64,000 nt of DNA from Streptomyces humi. Lineage in GTDB: Bacteria > Actinomycetota > Actinomycetes > Streptomycetales > Streptomycetaceae. Position numbers and translations under genes: made by a program. The notes beneath the pieces were generated by a model. The model saw only the letters and a program-made list of their open reading frames with translations. It was not told where the DNA came from and did no database searches. The stretch covers positions 44,633-108,632 of the forward strand of contig NZ_LBMU02000050.1 of the NCBI RefSeq assembly GCF_001005085.2, in the 5' to 3' direction. Positions 1 to 8,558 of this stretch are shown here, piece after piece. Positions within the stretch are counted from its first letter, which is position 1. Every line of letters begins with the position of its first letter.

Positions 1-1205
1 CAGTCCCAGAGCTGGACGGCGGCGCCGTCGGTGCCGGTGTCGTCGGCGGCGACGTCCACGCACTTGCCGCCGGGACCGGTGATCGTCCCCTGCGGGCCGT
101 CGGGCACGTCGGTCCGGCCGCTGTAGCCGACGGAGACGATGTTCGCCTGGACGGCGTTCTCCGCCGCGTCGGTGGGATAGCCGGAGACCATGACCCCCTC
201 GAAGAAGGTGCCCCGGTTCCAGTTGCTGTTGTCGCCGCCGATGCCCAGGATGATGCCGCCCTCCTGCTGCATGGGCCGGTAGCCGCCGCGGGTGGGCAAC
301 GCCCCGTCCCACCAGGTGCTCAGGCCGCCCGACTGGGCGTTGCCGCCCTTGAGCGCGTAGCGGGTCTGCCCGTTGTTCTTCAGCACGGCGGTGACGAAGG
401 TGCTGCTGTTGCCCTGGTTCGCCGTGTTGGAGCCGTTGTCGCCCTGGAACATGCCGTTCTCCAGATCGGCCTCCACCCAGGGCCCGTTTCCGGTGCACGG
501 AGCGAAGTAGCAGGTGGTGGCGATGGAGACGGCGTCCATGTGCCCGTTGCCGGTGTCGGCGGGGGTGCTCTCGGCGTTGCCGTAGTCGAAGCAGCAGGCG
601 GATCCGACATGGGTGCCGCTGGCCACCATGTAGGCGCCCTCGGGCTGCCCGTTCACCGCGACGCCGGAGGCGACCCCGGTGTACCGGTAGCCCACGCCGG
701 GCGAGATCCACAGCCCGTACACCTTGTGGCCGCCGGCCGTGACGGATATCTCGGAGGCGTCGGCGCCCCGGTCGGCGCCCGTACCGGCGGTACCGGCCGG
801 GCCGGGCGTGAGGTCGTTGTGCCGGCCGCTCTGGTCGTAGATCCGGGTGATCCGGCAGCCGCCGCTGTTCGCGCAGAACGCGTCCTGGGCCGCCGCGTTC
901 GCGTATCCGCCCTGGGTCAGCGTCCCGATGTCGGCGGTGGCCCCGTCCGACACGCGGGTCACCTGGTAGAGCGGGCCGGAGTAGGAGGAGAGCAGCGCGC
1001 GGGTGACGCTGTGCGCGGCCACGCAGGGGGTGCCGGCCGCGGCGTAGACGTCACACGGCAGTGAACCGGCGGCCTGTGCGGCGGCCGGCAGTCCCAGCAG
1101 CAGCCCGAGCGCGAGGCCGAGACAGGCCGCCACCGCGGCCACGCTCCGCCATGGACCTAACCGCAATCTTGGCGAGTACATGACATTACCGGGGGAACCA
1201 CGCAT
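1..1205 (-). CDS. GH54 alpha-L-arabinofuranosidase B, secreted, 3' end cut by window
   Basis: This frame is open from the start to the window edge (401 codons), so the gene is truncated at its 3' end. It should release terminal arabinofuranose from hemicellulose side chains outside the cell. A signal peptide covers about residues 1-45 (hydrophobic core, then AAAQA). The mature protein opens with SLPCDVYAAAGTPCVAAHS and contains IYDQSG, as in the family. The family nucleophile Glu fits WVEADLENGMF and the general acid Asp fits GIGGDNSNWN. The last visible residues (GPGGKCVDVAADDTG) look like the start of a ricin-type beta-trefoil (CBM13), whereas fungal GH54 enzymes usually carry CBM42. I chose ATG 1205 because GAGAGGGA lies just upstream; ATG 1181 in frame lacks a ribosome binding site. 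Confidence 0.88.
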   Translation of the reverse strand, partial: MRGSPGNVMYSPRLRLGPWRSVAAVAACLGLALGLLLGLPAAAQAAGSLPCDVYAAAGTPCVAAHSVTRALLSSYSGPLYQVTRVSDGATADIGTLTQGGYANAAAQDAFCANSGGCRITRIYDQSGRHNDLTPGPAGTAGTGADRGADASEISVTAGGHKVYGLWISPGVGYRYTGVASGVAVNGQPEGAYMVASGTHVGSACCFDYGNAESTPADTGNGHMDAVSIATTCYFAPCTGNGPWVEADLENGMFQGDNGSNTANQGNSSTFVTAVLKNNGQTRYALKGGNAQSGGLSTWWDGALPTRGGYRPMQQEGGIILGIGGDNSNWNRGTFFEGVMVSGYPTDAAENAVQANIVSVGYSGRTDVPDGPQGTITGPGGKCVDVAADDTGTDGAAVQLWD

Positions 1206-1236
1206 GGCACGTCCCTCTCTGATCGGCTCGGCCCGG

Positions 1237-1265
1237 AAACTACGCATCTTGTTCGAGCGCGTCAA
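1237..1265 (-). promoter_or_regulatory. Promoter of the arabinofuranosidase gene
   Basis: On the minus strand TTGACG (1265-1260) and TAGTTT (1242-1237) are separated by 17 bases. This is a good match to the Streptomyces vegetative promoter and would start transcription about 25 bases before the chosen ATG. The surrounding DNA is unusually AT-rich for the window. Not tested experimentally. Confidence 0.55.
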
Positions 1266-1288
1266 TATTTGTTTCCTTTTTTGGTTCA

Positions 1289-1312
1289 GACCAAGCCCTG
1301 GGGGGCCTGGTC
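1289..1312. promoter_or_regulatory. Imperfect inverted repeat upstream of arabinofuranosidase
   Basis: GACCAAGCC (1289-1297) and GGCCTGGTC (1304-1312) match as inverted arms at 8 of 9 positions, separated by 6 bases. It lies just upstream of the minus-strand promoter and between two divergent genes, so it could be an operator. No regulator gene is adjacent. Confidence 0.3.
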
Positions 1313-1458
1313 CGATGCCGGTGGCGTTGCAGGCGCACATGATGCAGGTGTGGCATCGCCGTTCCGGGGCAGCAGACTGCCGTGCGGGTCCTTCACGCCC
1401 GGCACGGAATTCGCTGGAGCGAAACATCGAGCTCCCGACAGTGGAAGGGGGCAGCGGC

Positions 1459-2994
1459 ATGGCCGAAACGACATCCGACAAAATCCCCGGTCCCGGACCG
1501 GTCAAGCACCCGACGCCGGTCGCCGAACTGCCCCGGCAGGTCCGCGACGAGCTCGGGCGCCGACTGCGCCGGAACAGGCGGGCGTTCCGCGCGGACGACG
1601 TACAGGTCGTCGAACGGCCGCTGCTGCGGCGCGCGGTGGGCGCCTCGGCGCTCGGCAACTGCATGGAGTGGTTCGACTTCGGCGTCTACAGCTACCTCGC
1701 CGCCACCATCGGCAAGGTCTTCTTCCCCGGCGCGTCCCCCGGCGCCCAGGTCATCTCCTCCTTCGCCACCTTCGCCGCCGCCTTCGTCGTACGGCCCCTC
1801 GGCGGGCTCGTCTTCGGCCCGCTCGGCGACCGGGTCGGCCGGCAGAAGGTGCTCGCCACCACCATGATCATGATGGCGCTCGGCACCTTCGCCATCGGGC
1901 TCATCCCCAGCTATGCCACGATCGGCATCGCCGCCCCGATCCTGCTGCTCCTCGCCCGGATGGTGCAGGGCTTCTCCACCGGCGGCGAGTACGGCGGCGC
2001 CACCACGTTCGTCGCGGAGTACTCACCCGACCGGCGCCGCGGCTTCCTCTCCAGCTGGCTCGACTTCGGCACCTTCGTCGGCTACGCCCTCGGCTCCGCC
2101 CTGGTCACCGTGCTGAACCTGCTCCTCACCGACACGCAGATGCTCACCTGGGGCTGGCGGCTGCCGTTCCTGATCGCCGGTCCGCTGGGCGTCATCGGTC
2201 TCTACATGCGGCTCAAGCTGGAGGAGTCCCCGGCCTTCCAGCAGCAACTGGACGAGCACGAGAGGGAACTCGCCCAGGAGTCGGCGGGCGGCGAGCTGAA
2301 GGGCATCGTCACCCGGCACTGGCGGCCGCTGCTGATCTGCATGGGCCTGGTGCTGCTGTACAACGTCACCAACTACATGGTCACCGGGTTCCTGCCGACG
2401 TACCAGACGGAGACCCTGCACCGCTCCAGCGGCTCAGCCGACCTCCAGGTGCTGGTCGGCATGGTCTGGATCGTCGTACTGATCACCTTCATCGGCCGAC
2501 TGAGCGACCGGATCGGACGGCGTCCCGTCTACGGCGTCTCCGCGGCCGCCATGATCCTGCTCGCGGTGCCCTCCTTCCAGCTCATCAAGGCCGACGGCAC
2601 CTGGCCGCCCGTCCTCGGCGTGCTGATCCTCTCGACCCTGCTGGCCTGTTTCGCCGCCCCGAGCGCCGCCACCCTGCCCGCGCTCTTCCCGACGGCCGTC
2701 CGCTACGCCGCGATGGGCATCGGCTTCAACATCGCGGTCGCGGCCTTCGGCGGGACCACACCTTTGGTGACCGAGGCGCTCGTCAACGTCACCGGTGACG
2801 ACCTGATGCCCGCCTACTACCTGATGCTGGCCGGTGCGATCGGCCTGGTGACCGTGCGGTTCCTGCCCGAGAGCGCGCAGGTCCCGCTCAACGGGTCCCG
2901 CCCGATGGTCGGTTCCCGCGCGGAGCAGCGCGAGCTGATCACCACGTCGAAGGAGCTGTACGCGGCCTCCGTCCGGAAGACGTCCGTCAGGTGA
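1459..2994 (+). CDS. proP: ProP-family MFS osmolyte:H+ symporter
   Basis: This 511-residue inner membrane protein has 12 predicted membrane spans and is very close to E. coli ProP, which takes up proline and glycine betaine under osmotic stress. Diagnostic stretches are GNCMEWFDFGVYSYLAA, RPLGGLVFGPLGDRVGR, QGFSTGGEYGGA and FVAEYSPDRRRGFLSSW. It has an unusually charged N-terminal cytoplasmic extension of about 60 residues before the first span. It lacks the long C-terminal coiled coil of E. coli ProP, so osmosensing may differ. The start ATG 1459 has GGAAGGGGG upstream; the frame is open further upstream, but that part is not coding-like. Its end overlaps the end of the convergent kinase gene by 8 bases. 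Confidence 0.9.
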   Translation: MAETTSDKIPGPGPVKHPTPVAELPRQVRDELGRRLRRNRRAFRADDVQVVERPLLRRAVGASALGNCMEWFDFGVYSYLAATIGKVFFPGASPGAQVISSFATFAAAFVVRPLGGLVFGPLGDRVGRQKVLATTMIMMALGTFAIGLIPSYATIGIAAPILLLLARMVQGFSTGGEYGGATTFVAEYSPDRRRGFLSSWLDFGTFVGYALGSALVTVLNLLLTDTQMLTWGWRLPFLIAGPLGVIGLYMRLKLEESPAFQQQLDEHERELAQESAGGELKGIVTRHWRPLLICMGLVLLYNVTNYMVTGFLPTYQTETLHRSSGSADLQVLVGMVWIVVLITFIGRLSDRIGRRPVYGVSAAAMILLAVPSFQLIKADGTWPPVLGVLILSTLLACFAAPSAATLPALFPTAVRYAAMGIGFNIAVAAFGGTTPLVTEALVNVTGDDLMPAYYLMLAGAIGLVTVRFLPESAQVPLNGSRPMVGSRAEQRELITTSKELYAASVRKTSVR

Positions 2995-4663
2995 CGCGCC
3001 CCAGCCGGGACGGCGATCCGGCGGTCTGACTGCCCTCGTCGCCGAGCACCAGGGCGGCCCCCTGCTTCGTCAGCGTGTAGAGGTTGCCGGCCCCGCACAC
3101 CACACCGGTGGAGGGGTCCGAGGGCGTGCTGGTGACCGCTTCGAAGACCATGGTCGTCCCGTGGGTCTCCCGCAGCCGCAGTGTCTCGGTGCAGCCGATG
3201 TCGGCGCCGCTGCCCGCCTCGGTCACATGGCTGACCTGCCGCCCCACGTTCTCGCCGCGGCGCGCCGTGTGCAGGGTGAGGGTGACGGACACGCCCGTCG
3301 TACGGGCGTTGAACACGCCGTCGCCCGCGGTGCTGCCGGGGCCGGTGCCCTTCCAGGTGCCCACCCATGACGCGGGCAGCGCGTCCGCCGCCGGGCGGGA
3401 CGCGGACGGGGAGGACGTCGCCGGCGGCGAGGTGCGGTCCCCGGCCGGCCCGTCGCCGTCCCCACCCCACGGGGCAGCCACGACGACGGCGACGGCGACG
3501 GCCACCACGGCGGCCGACGCACCGGCCGCCACCACCGCGGTACGGCCCCGCGCCCGGCGCCCGCCACCGGCGGCGGACGGCACGCCCCCGGACCCCCGAC
3601 CGGTACCGGACAGCCCATCGTGGACCGCCGGTGGCGTTCCGTACGGGGGCGGTGGCGTGCCGTACGCGGCTGCCGACGGCGCGGGATGCGGTGGCCGCGG
3701 GGGGCCGAACCCTTGTGGTGCGGTGGTGGCCGGTGGTGTCACGGTGGCGGTCCGGGCGTCGAGCAGGGTCCGCAGCTCGGCCTCCCGTGCCGCGAGGTCC
3801 TCCGTCAGGCCGGCCGGGAGGGCGGTGGCCCATTCCGTGGGTCCCGCGGCGGCGGGGGCCAGCAGGTCCGGCAACTCCTGTGCCGTGGGGCGGGCCTCCG
3901 GCGACTTGTCGAGGCAGGCGGCCAGCACCGGGGCGAGGGCCGGCGGTACGTCGTCGAGCCGGGGCTCCTCGTGCACGATCCGGTAGAGCAACCGGGCCGC
4001 CGAGGGTTCCTCGCCCGGGTGCAGGAACGGGCCCTGCCCGGTGGCCGCGTACACCAGTACCGCGGCCAGCGCGAACACGTCGCCCGGTGCCGCCGAGGTG
4101 CCGCCCGTCACCTGCTCGGGTGCCATGTAGCCGGGGGAGCCGATGACACCGCCGGTGCGGGTGTGGCGGGTGTCGTCGGCCGCCCGGGCGATACCGAAGT
4201 CGATGAGCAGCGGGTGCCGGCGGGCGAGCAGCACGTTCGACGGCTTCACGTCCCGGTGCGCGAGTCCCGCCCGGTGCACGGCCCGCAGCCCCTCGGCGAG
4301 TTCGGCACCCAGGGCGCGCACGGCCGGCGTGGGGAGCGGACCGTGTCGCTCCACCCACTCGGCGAGCGACGGCGCCGCGACGAACTCGGTGGCCAGCCAC
4401 TGCGGCCGCTGTCCCGGCGGGCTGTGGTCGACCACCGTCACCGTCCACGGCGAACGGACCCGGTCGCTGCTGGCGATCTCCCGGGCGAACCGCGCCTCGA
4501 ACCCCGGGTCCACGGCGAGTTCGCTCCGTACGGTCTTCAGTGCCAGGGGGCGTCCCGAGGACGTCCGGGAGAGGAAGACCTGCCCCATGCCGCCGGCGCC
4601 CAGCCGGGCCAGCAGAGGGTAGCCGCCGACGGCGGACGGATCCGTGGGATCGAGACTTCTCAT
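2987..4663 (-). CDS. Hanks-type Ser/Thr protein kinase with one membrane span and an unknown sensor domain
   Basis: This 558-residue protein has an N-terminal kinase domain at about residues 14-265. The glycine loop is LGAGGMGQVF, the catalytic Lys is in LALKTV, the catalytic loop is HRDVKPSNVLL, the metal motif is DFGIARA and the activation segment has GSPGYMAPEQ. A Pro-rich linker follows, then one Ala/Val-rich membrane span near residue 370, a Ser/Thr/Pro stalk, and an outside domain of about 140 residues that I do not recognise. There are no PASTA repeats. It probably signals envelope or ligand status to cytoplasmic targets. ATG 4663 is preceded by GGAGA. Confidence 0.92.
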   Translation of the reverse strand: MRSLDPTDPSAVGGYPLLARLGAGGMGQVFLSRTSSGRPLALKTVRSELAVDPGFEARFAREIASSDRVRSPWTVTVVDHSPPGQRPQWLATEFVAAPSLAEWVERHGPLPTPAVRALGAELAEGLRAVHRAGLAHRDVKPSNVLLARRHPLLIDFGIARAADDTRHTRTGGVIGSPGYMAPEQVTGGTSAAPGDVFALAAVLVYAATGQGPFLHPGEEPSAARLLYRIVHEEPRLDDVPPALAPVLAACLDKSPEARPTAQELPDLLAPAAAGPTEWATALPAGLTEDLAAREAELRTLLDARTATVTPPATTAPQGFGPPRPPHPAPSAAAYGTPPPPYGTPPAVHDGLSGTGRGSGGVPSAAGGGRRARGRTAVVAAGASAAVVAVAVAVVVAAPWGGDGDGPAGDRTSPPATSSPSASRPAADALPASWVGTWKGTGPGSTAGDGVFNARTTGVSVTLTLHTARRGENVGRQVSHVTEAGSGADIGCTETLRLRETHGTTMVFEAVTSTPSDPSTGVVCGAGNLYTLTKQGAALVLGDEGSQTAGSPSRLGRVT

Positions 4664-5007
4664 GAACGTCTCCGGGCGGTGAGCGCGTCGCGACCGGGCA
4701 GGCCGCCACCGGCAAGCGGAGCCCCCCGTCGGCATCCGCGTGGACATGGCCTGCGGTGAGGTATTCATATCAGTTGGCGAGGTTCGGCCCGGCACAGGGC
4801 CGTACCCCGCAGGTCCCGGATGCCGTTCGCCCGGCTGAGTGACAGACTGGGTTCGGCGTCGGCGTCGGCGTCGGCGTCGTGCGACGCGCGGCCCCGAATC
4901 GGCGGCCGTCCGGGTCACGGACAGGGCCACGACGCCGTGGCCGGCCTGTGCGTCGGCATCGGGGAAGCAACCGGCAGGGACCAGGATCCGGATGGTGGTG
5001 ACCTTCC
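4664..5007. other. Gene-free region between kinase and SDR genes, with a 6-bp tandem repeat
   Basis: This 344-base divergent intergenic region must hold promoters for both neighbours, but I see no convincing -35/-10 pair. It contains four consecutive GGCGTC hexamers at 4855-4878. No convincing short gene or RNA structure was seen. Confidence 0.5.
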
Positions 5008-5766
5008 GTGAGCGGGACCGGGGCAGGAACCGACGGTGCGCCCGGCGCACTTGCCGGGCAGACGGTCGTCTTGGTGGGCGGCAGCGCCGGGATGGGCCTG
5101 GAGACCGCACGGCAAGTGCGGGCGAACGGGGGTGACGTGGTGCTCACGGCCCGCAACGCCGAGCGTCTGGTGCAGGCCGCGGACGAGCTGAGGCCGCTGG
5201 GCACGGCCGTGTTCGACGCCCGCGACACCGAGCGCCTGGAACGCTTCCTCGGTGAACTGCCGGGCCGCGTCGACCACGTGATGGTCACGGCGGGCAGTCC
5301 GTCGTACACCCCCCTCGACGAACTGGACCTGACCGAGGCGGCCCAGGACTTCGGCGGCCGCATCGCGATGATGCTGGCGGTGGCACGGGCGAGCCGCGAC
5401 CGGGTCAGGGCCGGGGGAACGCTGCTGTTCGTCGGCGGCACCGGCGGCCGGCGGCCCGCCCCCGGAATGGCCGTGACCGGCGCGCTCACCGCCGCACTGC
5501 CCGCCCTGACCGCCAACCTGGCCCTGGAGGTCGCCCCGGTCCGGGTCAACCTGATCGCGGCCGGGTTCGTCGACACGCCACTGTCCGCCGCGCTCCTCGG
5601 TGACGAACTGGAGGCGAGGCGCGAGCAGTTGAGGAGATCGCTGCCCATCGGACGGGTGGTCGGACCGGCGGACGTCGCCGCTCTCGCCCTGCACATCATG
5701 CTCAACGGCGCCCTCACCGGCGCGACCTACGACATCGACGGCGGCCAGCAACTCGTCGCCCACTGA
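5008..5766 (+). CDS. SDR-fold protein lacking the usual catalytic residues
   Basis: This 252-residue protein has a Rossmann fold of the short-chain dehydrogenase type. The cofactor loop is GGSAGMGLETA at about residue 25, and the ending AGATYDIDGGQQLV is typical of classical SDRs. Where classical SDRs have catalytic Ser and YxxxK, it reads GGTGGRRPAPGMAVTGALTAA, so Ser, Tyr and Lys are all absent. It may bind NADP without classical catalysis, or use other residues. Start GTG 5008 has only a weak ribosome binding site. The next gene follows after 23 bases and is probably co-transcribed. Confidence 0.82.
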   Translation: MSGTGAGTDGAPGALAGQTVVLVGGSAGMGLETARQVRANGGDVVLTARNAERLVQAADELRPLGTAVFDARDTERLERFLGELPGRVDHVMVTAGSPSYTPLDELDLTEAAQDFGGRIAMMLAVARASRDRVRAGGTLLFVGGTGGRRPAPGMAVTGALTAALPALTANLALEVAPVRVNLIAAGFVDTPLSAALLGDELEARREQLRRSLPIGRVVGPADVAALALHIMLNGALTGATYDIDGGQQLVAH

Positions 5767-5789
5767 CGGCTCCGCGGGAGGCACGGACA

Positions 5790-6407
5790 ATGGACATGAA
5801 ACTCGAGGTCGTCGTGGTGCCGGTGTCCGACGTCGACCGGGCCAAGGACTTCTACACGGCGCTGGGCTGGCGGCTCGACGCGGACGTCGCCACCGACGGC
5901 GACTTCAGGGTGGTGCAGGTGACCCCTCCCGGTTCCCCGGCGTCCGTCATCTTCGGCAGCGAGGTCACCGAGCAGCCTCCGGGGTCGGCCCGCGGCCTCC
6001 ATCTGATCGTCGCCGACATCGAGGCCGCCCACGACGAACTGGCGCGCAACGGCGCCGACCCGAGCGACGTGTTCCACGACGCCGGTGGCGTCTTCCACCA
6101 CGCGGGCACCGACGCCCGCGTGCCCGGTCCCGACCCGGAACGCGGCAGCTACGGCTCCTTCCTGTCGTTCAGCGACCCGGACGGCAACGGCTGGCTCCTC
6201 CAGGAGATCACCGCCAGACTCCCCGGCCGGCTGGATCCCGCGACCACCTCGTTCGCCTCGGCCGATGACCTGGCGGGCGCGCTGCGCCGGGCCGCGGCGG
6301 CACACGGCGAGCACGAGGCCCGCACCGGCGCGGAGGACCCGGACTGGCCCGACTGGTACGCGCGGTACCTGGTGTCCGAGCAGGCCGGGACGGAACCGCC
6401 CACGTAG
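5790..6407 (+). CDS. VOC (glyoxalase/bleomycin-resistance fold) family protein
   Basis: This 205-residue protein has the beta-alpha-beta-beta-beta units of the vicinal oxygen chelate superfamily. Key stretches are VVVVPVSDVDRAKDFYTALG at the start and SFSDPDGNGWLLQE near residue 130. This is a metal-dependent fold used in lyases, dioxygenases and resistance proteins; the substrate cannot be read here. A roughly 60-residue helical tail after the VOC unit (LAGALRRAAAAHGEHE) is extra. ATG 5790 has GGGAGG about 8 bases upstream. It converges on the phytanoyl-CoA dioxygenase-like gene with only 16 bases between stops. Confidence 0.85.
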   Translation: MDMKLEVVVVPVSDVDRAKDFYTALGWRLDADVATDGDFRVVQVTPPGSPASVIFGSEVTEQPPGSARGLHLIVADIEAAHDELARNGADPSDVFHDAGGVFHHAGTDARVPGPDPERGSYGSFLSFSDPDGNGWLLQEITARLPGRLDPATTSFASADDLAGALRRAAAAHGEHEARTGAEDPDWPDWYARYLVSEQAGTEPPT

Positions 6408-6423
6408 CGGCCGTGCCCCGCGC

Positions 6424-7302
6424 TCACCTGTCGCAGCCCCCGGACCGGTCCCGCCGCACCCGGGGGATGCGGATGTCGGCGGTGCCCTTGTAGGCGTACG
6501 GGTCCCGGCCGGCGACCAGCACGATGTCCCGGAAGTCCGCCTGGGCCATGGGCACTTCGGCGCCGGGAGGTGCCCAGGGGAGCAGCGACGAGGCGCTCAT
6601 GTAGTGGTTGACCAGGGCCCGCCTGAAGCCGTGCCGGCCGGTGTTGGGCAGCGACCTGTGCAGCAGGTAGCCGTGGAAGAGCAGCACCGATCCGGCGGCG
6701 ATCTCCACGGGCACGGCGTCGGCCTCGTCGTACGGGAAGCCGTAGGACTCCGCCGTGCAGTCGTAACGGGCGTCGTCGTGCTGCCGGTTGGGATAGATGA
6801 CGCCGGGACGGTGCGAACCCGGCAGGACCCACAGGCAGCCGTTCTCGACGGTGGCGTCGTCGAGGGCGATCCAGGCGGCGGTCAGCGAGCGGTCCCGGGT
6901 CGGGATGAACATCTCGTCCTGGTGCCACGCCTGACCCGGCCGGCCCTCGGACTTCACGAACAGCATGGACTGCATCGACTTGACGTCCGGGCCGATCACC
7001 CGCGTCAGCGGTCCGACGACGGCGGGATGGCGCATGGCGTCGAGCATGAGCGCGGACAGTTTGTGCGGATAGTGGACGCACAGGAACCGCCGTACGGTGT
7101 CGTCGTCGCTCTCGCCCGGGACCGACGGCGGCGCCCCCTCGACGGCACCCCGGTCACCGCGGCAGATCCGCACGGTCTCCGCGCGCAGCCCCGCCACCTC
7201 GTCCGGCGTCAGGGCGCCTGTCAGTACGGCGTAACCGTCCCGGTCGAAGCGGGACGCGAGGTCCGCGGCGGCCGCGTTCCCCGGACTGCTGCGGACGGTC
7301 AT
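6424..7302 (-). CDS. Phytanoyl-CoA dioxygenase (PhyH) family Fe(II)/2-oxoglutarate oxygenase
   Basis: This 292-residue protein has the iron-binding HxD as WHQDE near residue 126. The distal His probably lies in FHGYLLHRSLPNTG, with a 2-oxoglutarate-binding Arg a little later (RRALVNHY). Such enzymes hydroxylate small molecules, lipids or natural products; the substrate is unknown. The gene diverges from the lacI-type regulator across 155 bases, so the same regulator may control it. ATG 7302 is preceded by GGAAGGGGAA. Confidence 0.87.
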   Translation of the reverse strand: MTVRSSPGNAAAADLASRFDRDGYAVLTGALTPDEVAGLRAETVRICRGDRGAVEGAPPSVPGESDDDTVRRFLCVHYPHKLSALMLDAMRHPAVVGPLTRVIGPDVKSMQSMLFVKSEGRPGQAWHQDEMFIPTRDRSLTAAWIALDDATVENGCLWVLPGSHRPGVIYPNRQHDDARYDCTAESYGFPYDEADAVPVEIAAGSVLLFHGYLLHRSLPNTGRHGFRRALVNHYMSASSLLPWAPPGAEVPMAQADFRDIVLVAGRDPYAYKGTADIRIPRVRRDRSGGCDR

Positions 7303-7391
7303 CGGGTTCCCCTTCCCGCTGGGATGCCGGGGTGCGTTCGCGTATCAGATCATCCGTCAGAAATAGTCGGGACGGTGGCGGTTCACAACTC

Positions 7392-7421
7392 TTGACGCGT
7401 TTCGCCGGGTCCGAGTAGCGT
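7392..7421 (+). promoter_or_regulatory. Promoter of the lacI-led catabolic operon
   Basis: TTGACG (7392-7397) and TAGCGT (7416-7421) are separated by 18 bases. The expected transcription start, near 7428, lies just upstream of the 14-bp palindrome, so a repressor bound there would block the operon. Confidence 0.5.
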
Positions 7422-7434
7422 CATTCGGCACTTG

Positions 7435-7448
7435 CTAATACGTATTAG
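7435..7448. promoter_or_regulatory. Perfect 14-bp palindromic operator for the LacI-family repressor
   Basis: CTAATACGTATTAG is a perfect palindrome with the central CG step typical of LacI-family operators. It is much more AT-rich than its surroundings. It lies between the promoter and the lacI start codon and touches the ribosome binding site AGGGAG. Autoregulation of the whole operon is the natural inference. Confidence 0.72.
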
Positions 7449-7457
7449 GGAGTGCTC

Positions 7458-8558
7458 ATGGCCCCTCCCGAACGGCGTAGACGCACCACCCAGCGGGACA
7501 TCGCCCGGCGCGCCGGCGTCTCCCAGGCGACCGTGTCACTGGTGATCAGCGGAGGCGCGGCCGGATCCCAGATCGCGGAACCGACCCGGCGGGCCGTGCT
7601 CGCGGCGGCCGAGGAGCTCGGCTACGCGGCCAATGTCGCCGCACGCAGTCTGAAGGGCGGCCGCAACCGGCTCCTCGGGCTCTACACCTTCGAGTCGGTG
7701 TTCCCGACCGACCAGCGCGACTTCTACTACCCGTTCCTGCTCGGCGTGGAGGAGGAGACCGCCCGCCAGGGCTACGATCTGCTGCTGTTCTGCTCCGGCG
7801 GGGGCCCGTCCGGTGCTCCGGACTCCGGTCGGTCGATCTACGCCGACGGGGCCAACCGGCTGAAGATCGCGGACGGTTGCGTGCTGCTCGGCCGCAACGT
7901 CCGCCGCGCGGAACTGTCCGCGCTGGCCCGGGAGGACTTCCCGTTCGTGTTCGTCGGCCGCCGCGAGGTCGACGGCGCCCGACTCTCCTACGTGGCCGCC
8001 GACTACGTGGCGGCGACCGCGGCCCTCGTCGCGGAGCTGGTACGACTCGGCCACCGGCGGATCCTGTACCTGCGGGCCCTGGAGGACAGCGAGCCCACAT
8101 GGGACCGCGAGCAGGGGTACCGGCGCGGGCTGGCCGAGGCCGGCCTCCCCCTGGACGAGACGCTGGTCCGGCGCCTGGCCGACCCCGCGGAACTCACCGC
8201 CGGGCAACTGGCGGAGTGGACGGCCGGGCTGGGCGTCACCGCCCTGCTGGTCGAACCGACCGAGGGCAACCGGCTCACCGCGGCACTGGCGGCGATGACC
8301 GGCACCGGACGGATCCGGTTCCCCGAGGACTGCTCACTGGCCCTGCTGGGCGATCCGCCGTCCTGGACACCGGAGTCCCGGAACTGGACGCGGTTCTCAC
8401 TGCCCCGCGCCCGGATGGCGGGGGAGGCCGTACGGCTGCTCGTCGAACTGCTCGACCAGGACACCCCCGAACCGCTCCGGCTGACGGTGCCCTGCGCCTT
8501 CGTGCCCGGCGACTCGATCGGCCCGGTCCCCGCCGGCGGCCGGAGGCGCGCGCCATGA
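7458..8558 (+). CDS. LacI-family transcriptional regulator
   Basis: This 366-residue repressor has an N-terminal helix-turn-helix, TTQRDIARRAGVSQATVSLV, followed by the hinge helix AANVAARSLKGGRNRLLG. The rest is a periplasmic-binding-protein-like effector domain, with FVFVGRREV and LVRLGHRRILYL typical of the family. It probably senses the sugar imported by the transporter encoded downstream. ATG 7458 sits 5-6 bases after AGGGAG; GTG 7452 in frame overlaps that site and is unlikely. Its stop overlaps the permease start (ATGA), which puts it in the operon. Confidence 0.92.
   Translation: MAPPERRRRTTQRDIARRAGVSQATVSLVISGGAAGSQIAEPTRRAVLAAAEELGYAANVAARSLKGGRNRLLGLYTFESVFPTDQRDFYYPFLLGVEEETARQGYDLLLFCSGGGPSGAPDSGRSIYADGANRLKIADGCVLLGRNVRRAELSALAREDFPFVFVGRREVDGARLSYVAADYVAATAALVAELVRLGHRRILYLRALEDSEPTWDREQGYRRGLAEAGLPLDETLVRRLADPAELTAGQLAEWTAGLGVTALLVEPTEGNRLTAALAAMTGTGRIRFPEDCSLALLGDPPSWTPESRNWTRFSLPRARMAGEAVRLLVELLDQDTPEPLRLTVPCAFVPGDSIGPVPAGGRRRAP

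Noticed and set aside
1289..1312. Rho-independent terminator
   Set aside because: No gene ends there; both flanking genes diverge from it, so an operator is more likely.
2817..4715. Second long minus-strand frame over the kinase gene
   Set aside because: Low-complexity Arg/Gly/Pro translation in the wrong frame; the kinase frame has all motifs.
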